The translations under genes were made by a program, and so were the position numbers. The notes beneath the pieces were generated by a model. The model was not told the origin of the DNA, searched no databases, and saw nothing but the letters and a program-made list of their open reading frames with translations. From assembly GCA_964511215.1 (NCBI GenBank), contig CAZEER010000093.1, positions 1-6,670 on the forward strand: 6,670 nt of DNA. Direction: 5' to 3'. Source of the DNA: CAZEER01 sp964511215 (GTDB taxonomy: Bacteria; Fidelibacterota; Marinisomatia; Marinisomatales; UBA1611). This document shows, one piece after another, positions 5,717 to 6,670 of the stretch (the first letter of the stretch is position 1; each line of letters starts with the position of its first letter).

Positions 5717-6538
5717 ATGAAAGATTATATTTTATATCTATTTATTTTACTTGTTATCACCATCCCTTTTTTATATCGGTTTATAAACGTAGGAAATCTA
5801 GCTTGGTATGTTGTAATTAAAAACCCAGGAGAAATTTTAAATTATAATCAGGCAGAAAAATTCCGGATAATTCAGGTTCTATTGGGTTTTAGTTATTTTG
5901 TCTACCATGGGATTATGTATTGGGGGTGGAATAATTTAATATTATTAATAGTTTTAACCTTTTTCATAAGTATGAGTGCCGAAATTATTGGTTCTAAAAC
6001 TGGTTTAATATTTGGTGGGAAATATCAATATAATGTTCATAAAACGCCAGGATATATGATGTACAATATCCCCTTATTAATACCCATTGCATGGTTTGGC
6101 CTCATCTATATGGCGTTGAATTTGTATTCAGCCATTATGAAAGTATCACCCTCGACTATATTATCAGAGACTACTTCTCATCTAATAATACTATCAAGTG
6201 TCATGGTGGTGGCACTTGATCTTGTTTTAGACCCAATCGCAGTTAATGAAAACCGTTGGAGCTGGAAGTTTAAGGGGAAATATTATGGAGTTCCGATATT
6301 AAATTTTTTTGGGTGGTTTAGCGTGGCGGTATTAATAATAATGATATTTTCTGTATTACGATATCCTATAGTATTTGACTCTGATCAGAATCATTTCATG
6401 ATGAAATACTCTCCAGGTATACTATTCTTGCTATTGCATATTATTGCAGCTAGGCCTTGTTTTGAGCGTGGCTTGATAATTCCTGGTACCTTGGGGTTAA
6501 TTTTTGCAGCAATTTATTTGTATTTGATATATATATAA
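5717..6538 (+). CDS. cruF: CruF-type carotenoid 1',2'-hydratase (carotenoid biosynthesis membrane protein)
   Basis: A 273-residue membrane protein with about seven or eight hydrophobic segments. It shows the conserved pattern of the Caroten_synth (CruF / bisanhydrobacterioruberin hydratase) family: SAEIIGSKTGLIFGGKYQY (87-105), YNIPLLIPIAWF (116-127), ALDLVLDPIA (166-175) and KYYGVPILNFFGW (188-200), with acidic residues Glu89, Asp168 and Asp172 lying in or next to membrane segments. CruF adds water to the terminal 1',2' double bond of psi-end carotenoids such as lycopene or gamma-carotene, giving the 1'-hydroxyl used in myxol-, saproxanthin- or salinixanthin-type pigments. Length fits the family. 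The gene lies 5 bases after the sulfotransferase-like stop with only a weak GAG-type ribosome-binding site, so it is the last gene of the operon. No other carotenoid gene is in the window. Archaeal-type bisanhydrobacterioruberin hydratase is the alternative within the same family. Confidence 0.8.
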   Translation: MKDYILYLFILLVITIPFLYRFINVGNLAWYVVIKNPGEILNYNQAEKFRIIQVLLGFSYFVYHGIMYWGWNNLILLIVLTFFISMSAEIIGSKTGLIFGGKYQYNVHKTPGYMMYNIPLLIPIAWFGLIYMALNLYSAIMKVSPSTILSETTSHLIILSSVMVVALDLVLDPIAVNENRWSWKFKGKYYGVPILNFFGWFSVAVLIIMIFSVLRYPIVFDSDQNHFMMKYSPGILFLLLHIIAARPCFERGLIIPGTLGLIFAAIYLYLIYI

Positions 6539-6560
6539 TATTAGTCTTGAAAGATTCAAT

Positions 6561-6592
6561 AAAAAACGCGACTAATTAAAGACGCGTTTTTT
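6561..6592. terminator. Rho-independent terminator, probably bidirectional
   Basis: A perfect 10-bp stem AAAAAACGCG (6561-6570) / CGCGTTTTTT (6583-6592) encloses a 12-nt loop and is followed by ATTTTTG. Its GC core is short but complete, and its A-run/T-run arms make it usable from both strands. It starts 23 bases after the cruF stop and closes the operon. Confidence 0.85.
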
Positions 6593-6601
6593 ATTTTTGA
6601 A

Positions 6602-6658
6602 GCTGACCTCTCAACGCCAGCAACGTGGATTTATTTTGCTGATAATTTGGAGGTCAGC
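6602..6658. repeat. Nested perfect inverted repeats at the right edge
   Basis: The outer arms GCTGACCTC (6602-6610) and GAGGTCAGC (6650-6658) are perfectly complementary and gain one T-G wobble inward. The inner arms CAGCAA (6618-6623) and TTGCTG (6636-6641) form a second perfect stem with a 12-nt loop. Read leftward, this double hairpin lies 9 bases before the terminator at 6561-6592, as would the 3' end of a minus-strand small RNA or mRNA. Read rightward, it would be the leader of a gene beyond the edge. Two plus-strand frames stay open to the window end, so coding sequence without a visible start cannot be ruled out. Confidence 0.5.
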
Positions 6659-6670
6659 AAACTACTTGAA

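Noticed and set aside
6631..6670. C-terminal end of a convergent minus-strand gene (SSSLLTSKLSAK then stop)
   Set aside because: Only twelve codons are visible, the composition is uninformative, and rival plus-strand frames are equally open. It cannot be supported without the sequence beyond the edge.
1..6670. CRISPR arrays, insertion sequences, phage genes or toxin-antitoxin pairs
   Set aside because: No regularly spaced direct repeats beyond the short period-18 pair, no transposase or integrase motifs, and no small paired genes were seen.

Overview
This is an AT-rich bacterial stretch with one partial tRNA gene, six protein-coding genes and two intergenic regions that carry structure. The taxon cannot be fixed from the window. 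Low GC, a CruF-type carotenoid gene, mostly weak Shine-Dalgarno sites and simple TTGnnn/TAnnnT promoters would fit a marine Bacteroidota- or Marinimicrobia-like genome, but this is inference.

Left edge (1-203): the 5' 54 nucleotides of a CAU-anticodon tRNA on the minus strand, probably the lysidine-type tRNA-Ile2, with a good promoter upstream. The spacer between this tRNA and the first protein gene carries four copies of an AACCACT motif. Two form a period-18 direct repeat and two form an inverted pair bracketing the likely promoter of the rightward genes.

Surface-glycan pair (204-3008): a membrane-anchored SGNH/GDSL-type protein followed 48 bases later by a polytopic GT-C-like membrane protein. 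Both look like envelope polysaccharide or lipid-glycan modification functions. The sequence here is visibly more AT-rich than on the right.

Intergenic region (3009-3325): a TATAAT promoter followed by a compact RNA-like structure, namely a 5' hairpin and then a helix of up to 19 base pairs with two small hairpins inside. It matches no RNA family I recognise. It is either a stand-alone small RNA or the 5' leader of the next operon.

Right-hand operon (3326-6538): four tightly packed genes. These are an RlmB/TrmH-type SPOUT rRNA 2'-O-methyltransferase; a class IV aminotransferase-fold protein (1-base overlap, strong GGAGGA site); a sulfotransferase-like P-loop protein (4-base ATGA overlap); and a CruF-type carotenoid hydratase (5-base gap). 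A strong hairpin terminator at 6561-6592 ends the operon. The aminotransferase-fold protein lacks the usual lysine and glutamate of the PLP site at their expected positions. It is translationally coupled to the sulfotransferase-like gene, and this pair is the best candidate in the window for undescribed biochemistry.

Right edge (6593-6670): two nested perfect inverted repeats with no identifiable gene.
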